From the NCBI GenBank assembly GCA_022835595.1, contig BQUP01000003.1:2156975-2220974 (forward strand): DNA of 64,000 bases, given 5' to 3'. The notes below the pieces were generated by a model that was not told the DNA's origin, ran no database searches, and saw nothing but the letters and a program-made list of their open reading frames with translations. A program made the translations under genes and the position numbers. The stretch is from Cystobasidium ongulense (Eukaryota > Basidiomycota > Cystobasidiomycetes > Cystobasidiales > Cystobasidiaceae). Shown here in pieces: positions 11,101 to 21,767 of the stretch. How positions within the stretch are numbered: position 1 is the stretch's first letter; every line of letters starts with the position of its first letter.

Positions 11101-13535
11101 TGTTCAGATGTGTGAAGCTCTTCAAGCTTGCCATGATGCTGGAGTTGCCCATCGTGATATTAAACCGGAGAACATCATCATAGTCGACAATAGGGCTGAA
11201 TTAGGAAGCGCTGGGAAGGTGGTCATCAAGATTACAGACTGGGGTTTAGGAACTACAGATGAGAGATGCGAAGATTTTGATTGCGGCAGTAAACCTTATA
11301 TGGCGTACGGTAAGCAGTTCATATAAAATTTGCTTCGATCCCTGAAATTGGAAGTTTGCTGTTGCTGACCTTGCAATGTTCACAGAATGCCGTAATAATC
11401 TGATGCCATCGTATGAACCTAAAGGTGCCGATGTCTGGTCATTGGGCATTGTCCTCTTGAACCTTCTCTTCCATCGCTGCCCATGGGCAGATCCCACACT
11501 GGATGATCCCGACTACTACGCCTTCCGACGTGATCCGATCCATTTCCTCGAGACACGATTCGAAGGCATCGGTAGCGAAGTCGCGACATTTTTAGCAAAT
11601 CGCGTTTTCTGTGATGTCGAGGACATTGAATCGTCGCCTGAAAGCATGAGAGATGATGCACCGCTACCTTCATCTGTAGCTACTGCAACTCCGTTCACTA
11701 TGCGTCGAGGCATGCCGAAGAACATTCGTGTCACGGCTGGAGAATTTGCAAAATGGGCAACCAAATTAGTCAGATATATGGGTGAAGGATCTCGAAGAGC
11801 AAGCATCAGCGATTCAACAAGGCATATCGTGCATACTGTACGACAATCGCCAAGAATAGACGCAGGAAGAGCGTTTCAATCACCACCTGCTCGATCACCC
11901 CGGCACAGCGTGGAATTGCAGAGGCCCTCTGCTTCCTTCATTGATGGATCACCGAGCAGGAAGCACAAACGCCTCTCTATCGGACTGCCGAATGATCTCA
12001 TGGAAGAATTGGAGAAAACTGATAGCGCGGCTCAGATACCAGCGATCATCGCTGGACTGGCATCTGCTCCGGAACACTCTAGTCCACTAACGCAAAGTGT
12101 GGTTGATATAAGCGACAAAGACGTTTTGAAGGGAGACACAGAAGTCTTGGAGCGAGCTCGGGATCACTCAGCCCAATCTAGCGACGATCAACCTTCATCT
12201 GAAGCAAGGCGAGAAAATGCAGAGCCTGATGGAAAAGTCAACGAAGAAGGCGCTACTGAGAATGAAACCGAAATATGCGCAAAAGAAAAGTCTAGGAGGA
12301 GAAAAAGAGGAGCTCGCAAGGGCAAAGGGCATCATCGCGATAAGGCGGATGGATCTGAAGCTGGTCAAGTTCACTCCAGCACGCTGGCTCTAGGAGAGGA
12401 TGGCGAAGTCTTGTCAGAAGAAGGGGCTCAGCTTTCGCCAGAGAGTCCAAACCTAGATATAGTCGACACATCAAAGACACTTCAGGCCTATGCTCGAGAG
12501 ATTAGTCAGACTACCAAACCTCCTTTGGTTACCTCCGCTTCCTACACTCCTGGTCTGGTCAGTGAGATCTCTACCGGACGGCGACATACATCTAGCACCT
12601 CGGCTGTCACACCTCCGAGTACTACTGCTCGATCAGCTCCGGCAAGTAAAAGTCGCTTCGCTGACAAGCTCAAAAGCGCATTTGCAAATGGAAATCCTGA
12701 ACTTCAGGCATTTGCTGCACGTGCTAAGGAAAGAGACATGGTCTTTACCGGTGCAGGGGAGAGGAATCCGACTTCATCAGCTCCTGCTAAAATGCAACAT
12801 AGTGGAGCCTCTTTCCAGCATCCTTCATCTCAGATTTCCTCCTTCGGTTCAGTGGCTTCGTCGACTGGATCATGGTCGGAAGATGGAGCCGCTGGGAAGC
12901 ACTGGGCATCTACTAGTTCCAGGCGTGTCAGGGTTGACAAAACTAAGCGGCAACCGGAAGAAGGGACATCGGCGACAGATGGCAGTAGTCCTCCTATTGG
13001 AGCTGTCCCCGCTTCTACTAGATCTGGCCGCTCCGGTGCAATACCAAGACATCAGTATGCAACTCGTGATCAAGCTAGTACTGCAGGATCATCACCCTCG
13101 CCTTCTCGTAGATCGTTCACCCCGATCTCAAGCTTCTCCAGCGCGACAAGCTACGAGTCTCCTAGTGGGATCGCCAGTAGTAGCCGTACTGCACGCTCGC
13201 CTTTGCAGTCGATTGACGAGACAGTGTATAGCGCAAGTGTCAAGGAGCATGCAGGCAGCTACGAAGGGCATAGTGAAGCCCGAACGCCTCTTGCTGGCTC
13301 GACGGTGATGGAACCCCTTCATCGACCGCCTCAGTCCAACCTGTCTGCCCACTTGTCACATGTGATTCGAGAGCCGAAACCGCCTCCATTGGAAATGCCA
13401 AGCAACAACAAAGTATCGCAAGGGAAAGCATCCCAGGTGGCCGTGAAAGAACAGCCAGTTGATACACCAGCGGCAGTACCTTCTGCATCAAGAGCAAAGA
13501 TTGGAAAGTTTTTCAATAAATTCTCGCGTACATAG
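8109..13535 (+). CDS. Large Ran1/Ksp1-like serine/threonine protein kinase
   Basis: Exons 8109-8226, 8271-10654, 10724-11309 and 11386-13535 give 1745 residues. The kinase domain spans about residues 738-1110. It shows a Gly-rich loop LGYGSYAIVY, the ATP-lysine in FALKCLSK (about 792), the EYCPGQDLF hinge and catalytic loop HRDIKPEN (about 976). DWG replaces DFG (about 1005) and GSKPYMAYE replaces the usual APE region. The DWGL motif and the EYCPGGDLF-like hinge are typical of the fungal Ran1/Pat1-Ksp1 group, which links nutrient signalling to meiosis or filamentation. An insert of about 80 residues splits the middle of the domain after the WLEQARDHED segment. About 730 residues upstream are Ser/Thr/Pro-rich with a short polyQ run (nt 9356-9373). 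About 640 residues downstream are also low-complexity and end in a basic helix-like tail. The ATG at 8109 is the first in frame; the N-terminal exon is less certain than the rest. Confidence 0.88.
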
Positions 13536-13973
13536 GTAAAGCGACAGCACGCACTGTTCTTAAGTTGAACAATTCGAAAAAGCACCAAATGTAATGTATA
13601 TAATGTAGCGTAAAGGCCAAGGTGATAGTAGCGAATTCAATAAACTATTCATATCGATCGATGCTGGTGATAGTCTACCAGCGGTGCTCCCGACCTGACG
13701 TTGGACTAACGTTGTCGACTGTGAGTACAGTGTATCTGAATGATGAATCCGCAGTACCGGTAGCAGTAGATGGCTGCTGGTCCCCATGTATGTTCATCAG
13801 AAGTCCACCGCTAACTCCGGACTGATGGAGAATAATAGATTCCATACATCCGCGCCCCGAGATCCAGAATGGAGAGTCAAATAGTGCTGCGGACAGCTTT
13901 GAGCCTGATCTTTGTGTTCAGGACGACTCTTTACTGCGAGCAAGCAAGTCAGTAGAGACGTCGACCTTGCAGC
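13536..13973. other. Intergenic region between kinase and C2H2 gene
   Basis: About 440 nt, holding the kinase 3' UTR and the C2H2 gene promoter or leader. No coding feature is supported. Confidence 0.4.
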
Positions 13974-15940
13974 ATGGCCACGCTGCACCTTCAGACAGAC
14001 CTGCCTAGGCTGAGTGTCGCGCCATCATGCCCGTCCACGACGACCTCGAGAAGCCATCCCAACGAAGCAGACTATGCCGCTGTGACGCCCACCGCTGCAC
14101 GTCCGCACCCAGAGAAGGGCTATACGTCGCTGTTTGATATGTATGTTCCGCCCCAGTATGCGTTCGAGCATGCGCGGGAGAGCTACAGAGCGACGTCGTC
14201 GGCAGGCTCGATGATGGGATATCACGCTGCAGGAGAAGAACTGCCTTTCGCCCCGGCAGCGATGGTTATGGACACGTACAGCCAGCAGAAGCCAACGTAC
14301 AGCAGCAGCAACTACGAACAAGCACCGCACGACCTCGCCTTTTCGTCGTCATGCTCGGAAGATAGCAATAGCAGCAGCGCGGCCTCATCAATCTGCACGG
14401 GAGGCCCCCAAACTCCGCCTGAAAGAGCCTCGCCCGCTTCGTCATTCACAGCTGTCCCTGGAAACACCATCTACAACGCCTACACGCATCATCAGCTGCA
14501 TGGCCAGAGCCAGAGTGCTCCCCTAATGCAGCCATACGCTGCTCATGCAAATGGGCCACTTGTATCCATGGTGGCAAACAACCAGGGATATCCAGTTTGC
14601 AACAGCAACAATGGCACCAACAGCACACAAGAGTATGCTCCTTCGTATGCTCCATCGATTTACGGCCAGCTCCAGTACGCATCCTATCAACCTGGATATC
14701 AAGTAAGTCGCGTTTCTATCCGCACCGCCTCGCTTGTCCCCCAAATTTAGACGGGCATAGAGGAACGCGCATCTATATATACTCATCAAATCTTACTCTT
14801 CGTCTCTTCATTCTTGCAGACAAACCAGTATGCTATATATAACGGAAACGAGCTCAATGGTCAGGCTCCTGCTATGGTGCATCCTACCTCCGCTCAAGTC
14901 AGCCCTCATGTAGTTTACAACAATCAATTCAACAATGGCTCAATTGGACACGCCGTAAACAGCAAGCCAATCCCTGCAGCTTCACTATCTGGCGACAATA
15001 TGGAAAACTACAGTGTCCTTCAGACACCTCACCCGCAGCCCGTTTATCCCGACTATCAGCCAAGCTACGCTCCTGGACATGGACATTCTGTCAGCCAAAG
15101 CAGCATCTCTACTACAAGCTTACAGAGTGCAAGCCCTGCTCCGTCACTATCAGGATCGGACGATTCCGGAAACACAAGCAAAAGTACCTTGATATATTCA
15201 TCTGCTGGATTAGTTGTTCGATCTAATCCTTCTTCAAGAAGAGGCTCAGTCAGTAGCGTCACTAGTAACCTGGGAACCCCATATGCTGTCAGCAACAAAA
15301 AAGATGGAGATAGGAAATTTACTTGCTCCTATCCTGGTTGCAATCGTTCTTTCTCGAGAAACTTCAACCTCTCTACGCATTATGTGAGTTCGCAGGTGAT
15401 GAAATGCAAAATAGATTGTACTGACCAACTCTGTGTATCTCTGTTTGCACAATGTAGAACACACACCTTGGAATCAAGCCTTTCCCATGCTCACACTGCC
15501 CCAAGTCCTTTTCTCGCCGACATGATTGTGCACGCCATATAGCCGCAGTTCATATCACAGAGTCCAAGAAAGGACATTCGATGAGTGACGGCTCTGCAGA
15601 AGAGGGATCCATTTCACCCAATACTTGTGGATGTGGACATACTTGCCCAACACACGCCGAGAACGTTTCTTCTTTCTCTAAGCCCGCTATGAATGGACAA
15701 CTAGTCTCAAATAGTGCATTCGCACTTATAAAAGGACATCACAATATGGGAAATGAAGATGATTATTCTACTTCTTCATCTGGTTACGAAAGTACGACAT
15801 CAACTCAAAGCTTTGATTCTTTCATCAGCGATAACTTCAACGGATTGATCAATAATAATAGAAGTCCTTCAATCGGCACAGTCAGTAATGCCAGTCTAGA
15901 CTTTGGACTTGTTAAACTTGAAGATGGAGTCGGAGAGTGA
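13974..15940 (+). CDS. C2H2 zinc-finger transcription factor
   Basis: Exons 13974-14702, 14820-15383 and 15458-15940 encode 591 residues. About 435 residues of Ser/Tyr/Gln/Asn-rich, activation-domain-like sequence precede two adjacent C2H2 fingers. Finger 1 (CSYPGCNRSFSRNFNLSTH...H) is C-x4-C-x12-H-x3-H. Finger 2 (CSHCPKSFSRRHDCARH...H) is C-x2-C-x12-H-x4-H. They are joined by a TGEKP-like linker, LGIKPF. The second intron interrupts finger 1 between its two histidines. The pattern FSRNFNL followed by FSRRHDCARH resembles Ace2/Swi5-type fungal fingers, but I do not recognise a specific orthologue. A Cys-rich CGCGHTC stretch and an Asp/Glu-containing tail follow. Presumably nuclear and sequence-specific; target genes are unknown. 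Confidence 0.88.
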
Positions 15941-17259
15941 GGTGGCTACACTCCATCTATCGTGTTAAACTTTTATTATCATAAAAACTTTATTTTATTT
16001 TGTCTGGTTCTGAACATGGTGAGTTTTTACTTCCTTCCTACTATACTGGAGGCAGGAGTACTAATGTGTATTCCGTATCTTACAGCGCGTTCAACGACAT
16101 GTTCTTGACCTCCTTCCTCCCTGCCTCCCTTCAATATGCTATGGAAGCATTCATGTCGCTCAGGCTTTTTGGCAACGAGAGAAGCTTCTCTTGCCGTTCT
16201 CGAAACAATCTCTCTACCATCGCGACAAGCCCTGCAACACTACTCTACTCCCGTACCAATTCAAGAGACCTTCACTCGCCTTCATTTGTCGTCCCAAACA
16301 ATCAGTAACGGTACTCGATTTGACCTACATCGGCACGAAGATCGTTTACTGCAATCAGCGAGAAAATGGATGATTAAGTATCGAAATTTCAAAATTCGAT
16401 AACAATGAAATACGGCATCAAAAACCTCAGGCTTGTCAGATGCGGATCAACTTGCAAGATGCAGAAGAACAATTCCAGGAAGGCCTCTGCTTCATTTCGG
16501 TCTTTCTCTATCAAATGGAGCAAACGGTTCCTTCATTACTACATATTTCCATACGGCATAGCTTCTCTTCATTTGGTACTTATTCGAGAAGGTGTGCCAT
16601 CTAGCTCGGATTTTGAAAACAGCTGGCTCTCTCTTTACGCTGGATGCTTCATTCTCTCTCATCTGCCCTGATATCAACGTCAACAATCTCCATGACAGAG
16701 TTCTTATGTGACATCATCTGGAAAACTATATTGTGTTCTTTTTCCAGCATTTTGCCATCGGCTCGTACTTTCAAATTAGCTCAAATTCCCAAGACCATAA
16801 AACCATTTAAAAAAAGATCCCTATTTCAGGCTTATCACGTCGATTTGGCTCATGTGCATCCTAGTTTGTCTATACTTCGGTCAGTATCACCCTTCTTTCT
16901 GTGCCTTTCCCCAAACCCTTTTGTCTCTTATAGTTTTCGCCACCTATATCTAGTTTGTTGTCAGTCAAGTCCCCTATCTGTTTCGGTCCATCGGTTTGGC
17001 CAAATAAAATATATAAAACAACCCGTCTTTCTCGTTGCCGCCTGCTCGTTCGTCTCGAGTATTGATGCGATATAGCGCCACTCCAGCCCAAGCTCTTCTC
17101 CAGGTCGGACGGCCTCCGCAACACTGCTGACCTCGCTTCAACCCTTTGATGATGCGATGATCTTGGAAATCATCAAGACCATGTCACTCTCTCTCACACC
17201 AAGCTTACACCCGCAACGCGCTGTGTGCAGTTCTCTTCCTCGTCGTGCCTGCAATTGCG
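15941..17259. other. Region between C2H2 gene and hydrolase copy 1
   Basis: About 1.3 kb without a confident gene. A well-formed intron (GTGAGT at 16019, CTTACAG ending 16085, TACTAAT-like branch site) follows an ATG at 16016. If spliced, an open frame of 96 codons runs to 16373, with no motif I recognise. This may be spliced 3' UTR of the C2H2 gene or a small unknown gene. The rest (16400-17250) is T-rich and shows only short frames. Confidence 0.35.
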
Positions 17260-19239
17260 ATGGGCTCTTCGTTGCTCGAGCTGCATATGCTCGGTACAGG
17301 CACAAGCGGCTGTATAGTGAGCTGACATGCGGTTATTGATACAAATCCTTCACTCCACAAGTCCATGAGTGTTGACTGAAGTACGACTGCTCCCTCCATT
17401 TCAACTGTATCGCGCGTCCTCGCCATGCTGGACTCCGATCATCCTGAATGAAGCCTACAATCGCATACATAACACATCCTAATCCGAATGGAGGCTGCGA
17501 ATGCTGCTTGTCAGCTCTGACACCAGAGGGCAAGAAGAATGCCAGACGTAACACAAGCGCTATGCTGAGAGTCAAACCGGATGGTGCCAACACAAAGCCG
17601 GAAGATGTCAAGTCAGTCGCAAAACATGCTCTACATGGTATTCTCCCTTAGTACCCCCTGATCTTGATCTCTCTGTCTGTCTCTGTGTGTGTTCTCGTCA
17701 CTCAGATCTATCTTAATAGATTGTGGTAAATCGTTCCTCCCTTCGGCGCTCGAATGGTTCCCTCAAAAGGGCTTTCGCAAGATAGATGCATTGGTAGGTG
17801 ATATGCCAAAATCAAGCTCTCATGTACTCTGCTCACCAGAGTACTAACTTTTTACAATCAGATTATCACGCATGCGCATAGGTTAGCCAAAGTTGTATCA
17901 GTATTTGACGGCAAGACTGACATTTGCTACTTTTGAAGCGATGCTATGAACGGGCTTGACGATTTACGAGGTCAGCAACTGTCACAATTTCACCTTGTTC
18001 CCAAATTAACACACCGGTATATTATGACAATCTAGGCTGGACGCTGGGTGGTAACATTCAAGAAAAGATGGACATCTATGTGACAGCAGCGACGTATAAG
18101 GAGATTGAGCGAGTGAGTCTACTCAGATAGCAGTCTAAAGAAGAATGCGAGCATAGCTAAACGCCAAATTCTTTTCACAGACGTACCCTTATCTAATTAA
18201 TGTGAAGCTTTCTACTGGTAGCGGGGAGGTACCTGCGATGTAAGCTTCATCTGATTCTGCCTTAAGGGTGGCAATGTTTCTCACCTTTTTTGTATTTGCA
18301 GCAACTACAACATCTTCGACGAGTACAAACCTTTTGAATGTCACGGGATGAAAGTAACTCCCTTGCCAGTCTATCACGGTGTGCACCTCTCCCCCAAGCA
18401 GCCCTTCTATTCCCTAGGCTTTCTCTTTAACCGGAGTATAGCATATATTTCCGACGTATCATACATACCGGAGCCGACATGGAAAATTTTGCTTGGTGAC
18501 GTACCTCGCAAAACTGGCAACTGCAATGATGTCAATGAACCTGTTGCTAGTTCAGGACCAGACGGTGATGCTCTGCAGGGACCGCCAGTTTTGGTTCTGG
18601 ATTGCGGCGGAGTCTACCTTCATAAATCACACTTTGGGTAAGTTTAAAAGTCTGCAAGCTTTAGTATCAATGGTTGTTCGTTCGGATCTACTCACTCTCA
18701 ACGCAGTTTTGCGCAATCTGCTGCCACCGCCCGGCGCCTGAAGGCTAAAAGGACATATATTCTTGGATTTGCGCATAGGTGAGTGCTGTTCTGTTCGTCA
18801 ACTCCATCTACCTCTGCAAAGCCTCATTTGAAGCTATCTGTAAATGTTTTAGGATCCTGCATACCACCTGGGAAAGTATCTGCACAGCAGTGGAATCTGG
18901 TGAAAGGCCGCAAAACCCTCCTAGGACCGAGTCAGGCGGATTGCAAGTACACCACGAGGATCTACTTTTTGGACGATACACTCCTCCACAACGCCTTAGC
19001 GAAGTGCCCGCGGAATTAAAGGAGATTGCACTCGAAGTTCTGGAAGAATGGGAAGGAGGTCCGAAAGACCCTTTGTGGCTACGACCAACTTTTGATGGCC
19101 ATGTAAGTCATACTTGATGCAATACCACTAATTCGCCATAAGTAAGACTGTTCTCTCGCAGATGATAGCAGTGGACGAGGCCGAGGGCACATCTTGGGAT
19201 AGCGAGTATGCCAAAGAGGCTGAGACTGCGTTTAAGTAG
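17260..19239 (+). CDS. Metallo-beta-lactamase-fold hydrolase, tandem copy 1
   Basis: Eleven exons: 17260-17316, 17454-17611, 17706-17793, 17862-17881, 17939-17970, 18036-18112, 18181-18239, 18302-18637, 18707-18778, 18853-19102 and 19162-19239; 408 residues. It begins with the beta-lactamase-fold strand LLELHMLGTGTSG. GGCECC and the metal motif THAHSDAMNGLDDLR follow. YHG and FAHR near the end supply further likely metal histidines. It matches the fungal 'putative hydrolase C777.06c'-like group, related to PhnP phosphodiesterases; the substrate is not known. The last His of the classic HxHxDH is Ala here, as I believe is usual in this fungal group. A near-identical gene with the same eleven exons follows directly downstream, so this is a recent tandem duplication. 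The 20-nt and 32-nt exons in the metal site were placed by frame and by comparison with copy 2. Confidence 0.9.
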
Positions 19240-19555
19240 TTAGTTATAGATACATGGATTGTCGATTCGTACGGTCCATCTTGAGCCCATTCTATATTAT
19301 CAAGTCTAGATCGCGATGTATTGTACTAGAGTTTCTCTGATGTTGGTCGTCTGATATGCTGTACATGCAGTCCACGAGTAGATCCGTCAGTTTTGGCTGT
19401 CCTGTTCATAGAGCACCTAGCCCTTCGTTCAATTGCAATTCTGTAACGACAAGCACACTCTGTCAAGCAAATAACCACCACTCTCCCTCTAGAACCAAGA
19501 TTATACATACACCGTGCTGGACTCGGATATCAAAGACATTTTGCCTACAATCGCG
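19240..19555. other. Spacer between tandem hydrolase copies
   Basis: About 315 nt between the two copies, containing the 3' end of copy 1 and the promoter of copy 2. The last bases before the second ATG (CCTACAATCGCG) resemble those before the first (CCTGCAATTGCG), so the duplicated unit reaches into the 5' flank. Confidence 0.45.
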
Positions 19556-21606
19556 ATGGCATCGTCGTTGCTCGAGCTGCACATGCTCGGTACAGGCACA
19601 AGCGGGTGTATAGTGAGCTTGACTGCTCCATCGAAGATGATGGGGCATCACCTGCTAACTGGTTTCAATGACCGTTGTCCTTGTTACCGTCGCGCCTGTT
19701 CACCATGATGGTTCCACGATGGATCATGTCGATCACCCTTGGACTCGAAGCCCACCATCGGATGCATTACCCACCCTGATGCGAATGGAGGCTGCGAATG
19801 CTGCTTGTCAGCTCTGACACCAGAAGGAAAGAAGAACGTCAGGCGTAATACAAGCGCTATGCTGAGAGTCAAGCCGGACGGTGCGAATACAAAACCGGAA
19901 GACGTGAAGTAAGTGTTTAGACAATACAGCCTGCTATATATTCCATTTTCTGGCGTATTATGAATTGAAGCTGATCCCGACGTTTAATACCTTGTGTTCA
20001 GATCGATACTGATAGATTGCGGAAAATCGTTTCTGACTTCAGCGCTCGAATGGTTCCCTCAAAAAGGCTTTCGCAAAATACATGCATTAGTGAATGCGCT
20101 TTTGATCAAAGCTTCTGCGATTAATCACTGAACTGATCTTCGCCTCTTATCTAACAGATAATCACGCATGCCCATAGGTAATTATCATACTTGTACTAAA
20201 TTCCGAGAATGGTGCTGATATCTTCTGCTTTTCAAGTGATGCCATGAGCGGGCTTGACGATTTAAGAGGTTAGTAGGTGGCAAGTACACCACGGTCCTTC
20301 TACTAATGAATCAGTATGACAATACTACAGGCTGGACGCTGGGTGGTGCTGTACAAGAGACGATGGACATCTATGTAACAGCAGCAACTTTCAAGGAGAT
20401 CGAGCGGGTCAGTTTCAATATAACCGAGGCGGGAGTTGGGGAACTTGGCTCCAATTCTGACATTTACGGCAATCACACAGACATACCCTTACCTTGTCAG
20501 TGCTGAACTGGCTACCGGCGGTGGCGATGTGCCTGCGATGTAAGCGACCTTTACCCCAACATAGATGACGAATCTGAAGCTCGTTATTTGTAGGAACTGG
20601 ATAATCTTCGATGAGAACAGGCCATTCGATTGTCATGGGGTGACAGTTACGCCATTACCAGTCTATCACGGAATCTACTTCACCAAGAAAGAACCCTACT
20701 ATTCACTAGGCTTTGTCTTCAACAGGAGTATAGCTTATATCTCTGACGTATCATATATACCAGAATCGACGTGGAAGCTATTGCTCGGGGAGGTAAAGCA
20801 CGAGAAAGTACATACAAAGAAGCACACAGCCAAGACTTCAAAGAAAGCACAACATGTTCTAGAAGACGCTAAAGCTACGTTGGAAAATGGGGACCCCAGT
20901 AACGGCAATGGGCACGTTGCCGACTCGGAAACAAATGCCCATTGCAACAAAGGACCACCGGTACTAGTTGTTGACTGCTTGCGAGTCTACCCACATACGT
21001 CCCACTTCGGGTAGGTCTCAAAGCTCGGCCCGAGTGTTTGCTTGCTCTTAAATGTTCCTTTTCATCGCAGTTTCGCACAAGCTGCTGCAACTGCGCGGCG
21101 GCTGAAAGCTGAAAGAACTTATATACTTGGCTTTGCGCACAGGTAAGCCGCCTTGGTTTGTGAGAACTCTGTCCACACGAAGTCTTCAACTCAAATGATC
21201 CCTCTTCCCTGATCCAGAGTCTTGCATTCCACCTGGGAAAGTATATGCACAGCAGTGGAGTCGGGCGAAAGGCCGCGGAACCCACCCACGACGGAGTTAG
21301 GCGGCTTACAAGTACGCCACAAGGACCTAGCTTTCGGGGCGTTCAGTCCATACATGCGTCATAGCGAAATACCTAGCGAACTGAAAGAGATCGCGCTCGA
21401 AGTCCTGGAAGAGTGGGAAGGTGGTCCGCAAGATCCCTTATGGATACGACCGACTTTTGATGGCCATGTGAGTCAAAGTTGTTTGCGGCCTGGAAGTAAG
21501 AGCAATCTGGCTGAAAAACTGTGTTTTGCAGATGATAGCAGTAGATGAGGTCAATGGCACGTGTTGGGATAACGAGTATGGCAAAGAGGCCACTGCATAT
21601 TATTAG
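19556..21606 (+). CDS. Metallo-beta-lactamase-fold hydrolase, tandem copy 2
   Basis: Exons 19556-19612, 19751-19908, 20002-20089, 20158-20177, 20237-20268, 20331-20407, 20481-20539, 20594-21010, 21071-21142, 21218-21467 and 21532-21606; 434 residues. Ten of the eleven exons match copy 1 in order and phase, and nine of them also in exact length. The eighth exon is 81 nt longer (417 versus 336 nt). It carries a Lys/His/Glu-rich insertion of about 27 residues after the SYIPESTWKLLLGEV segment. The metal motif reads THAHSDAMSGLDDLR. All catalytic-looking histidines of copy 1 are retained, and the frame is intact, so both copies look functional. The end differs slightly from copy 1. The substrate is unknown; likely cytosolic, since I see no signal peptide. 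Confidence 0.9.
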
Positions 21607-21767
21607 ACAATGTTTTGGATCATCAATTACTTCACTACATTTCAGATCGTTCGAGTGCCATTTTTTCTTGAAATCTAGGCCTCGTTGAAAATCTCACTTG
21701 GCTCTTGCTAGATGCTGTAGTGCACGTAGCCGCATCCATGAAATATTAGACAATTGTTCATCGGCGG

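Noticed and set aside
12490-13308. Plus-strand open frame of 272 codons in the kinase 3' region
   Set aside because: It is a frame-shifted reading of the Ser/Pro-rich kinase tail and is Leu-rich in the way such shadows are; no start context or domain.
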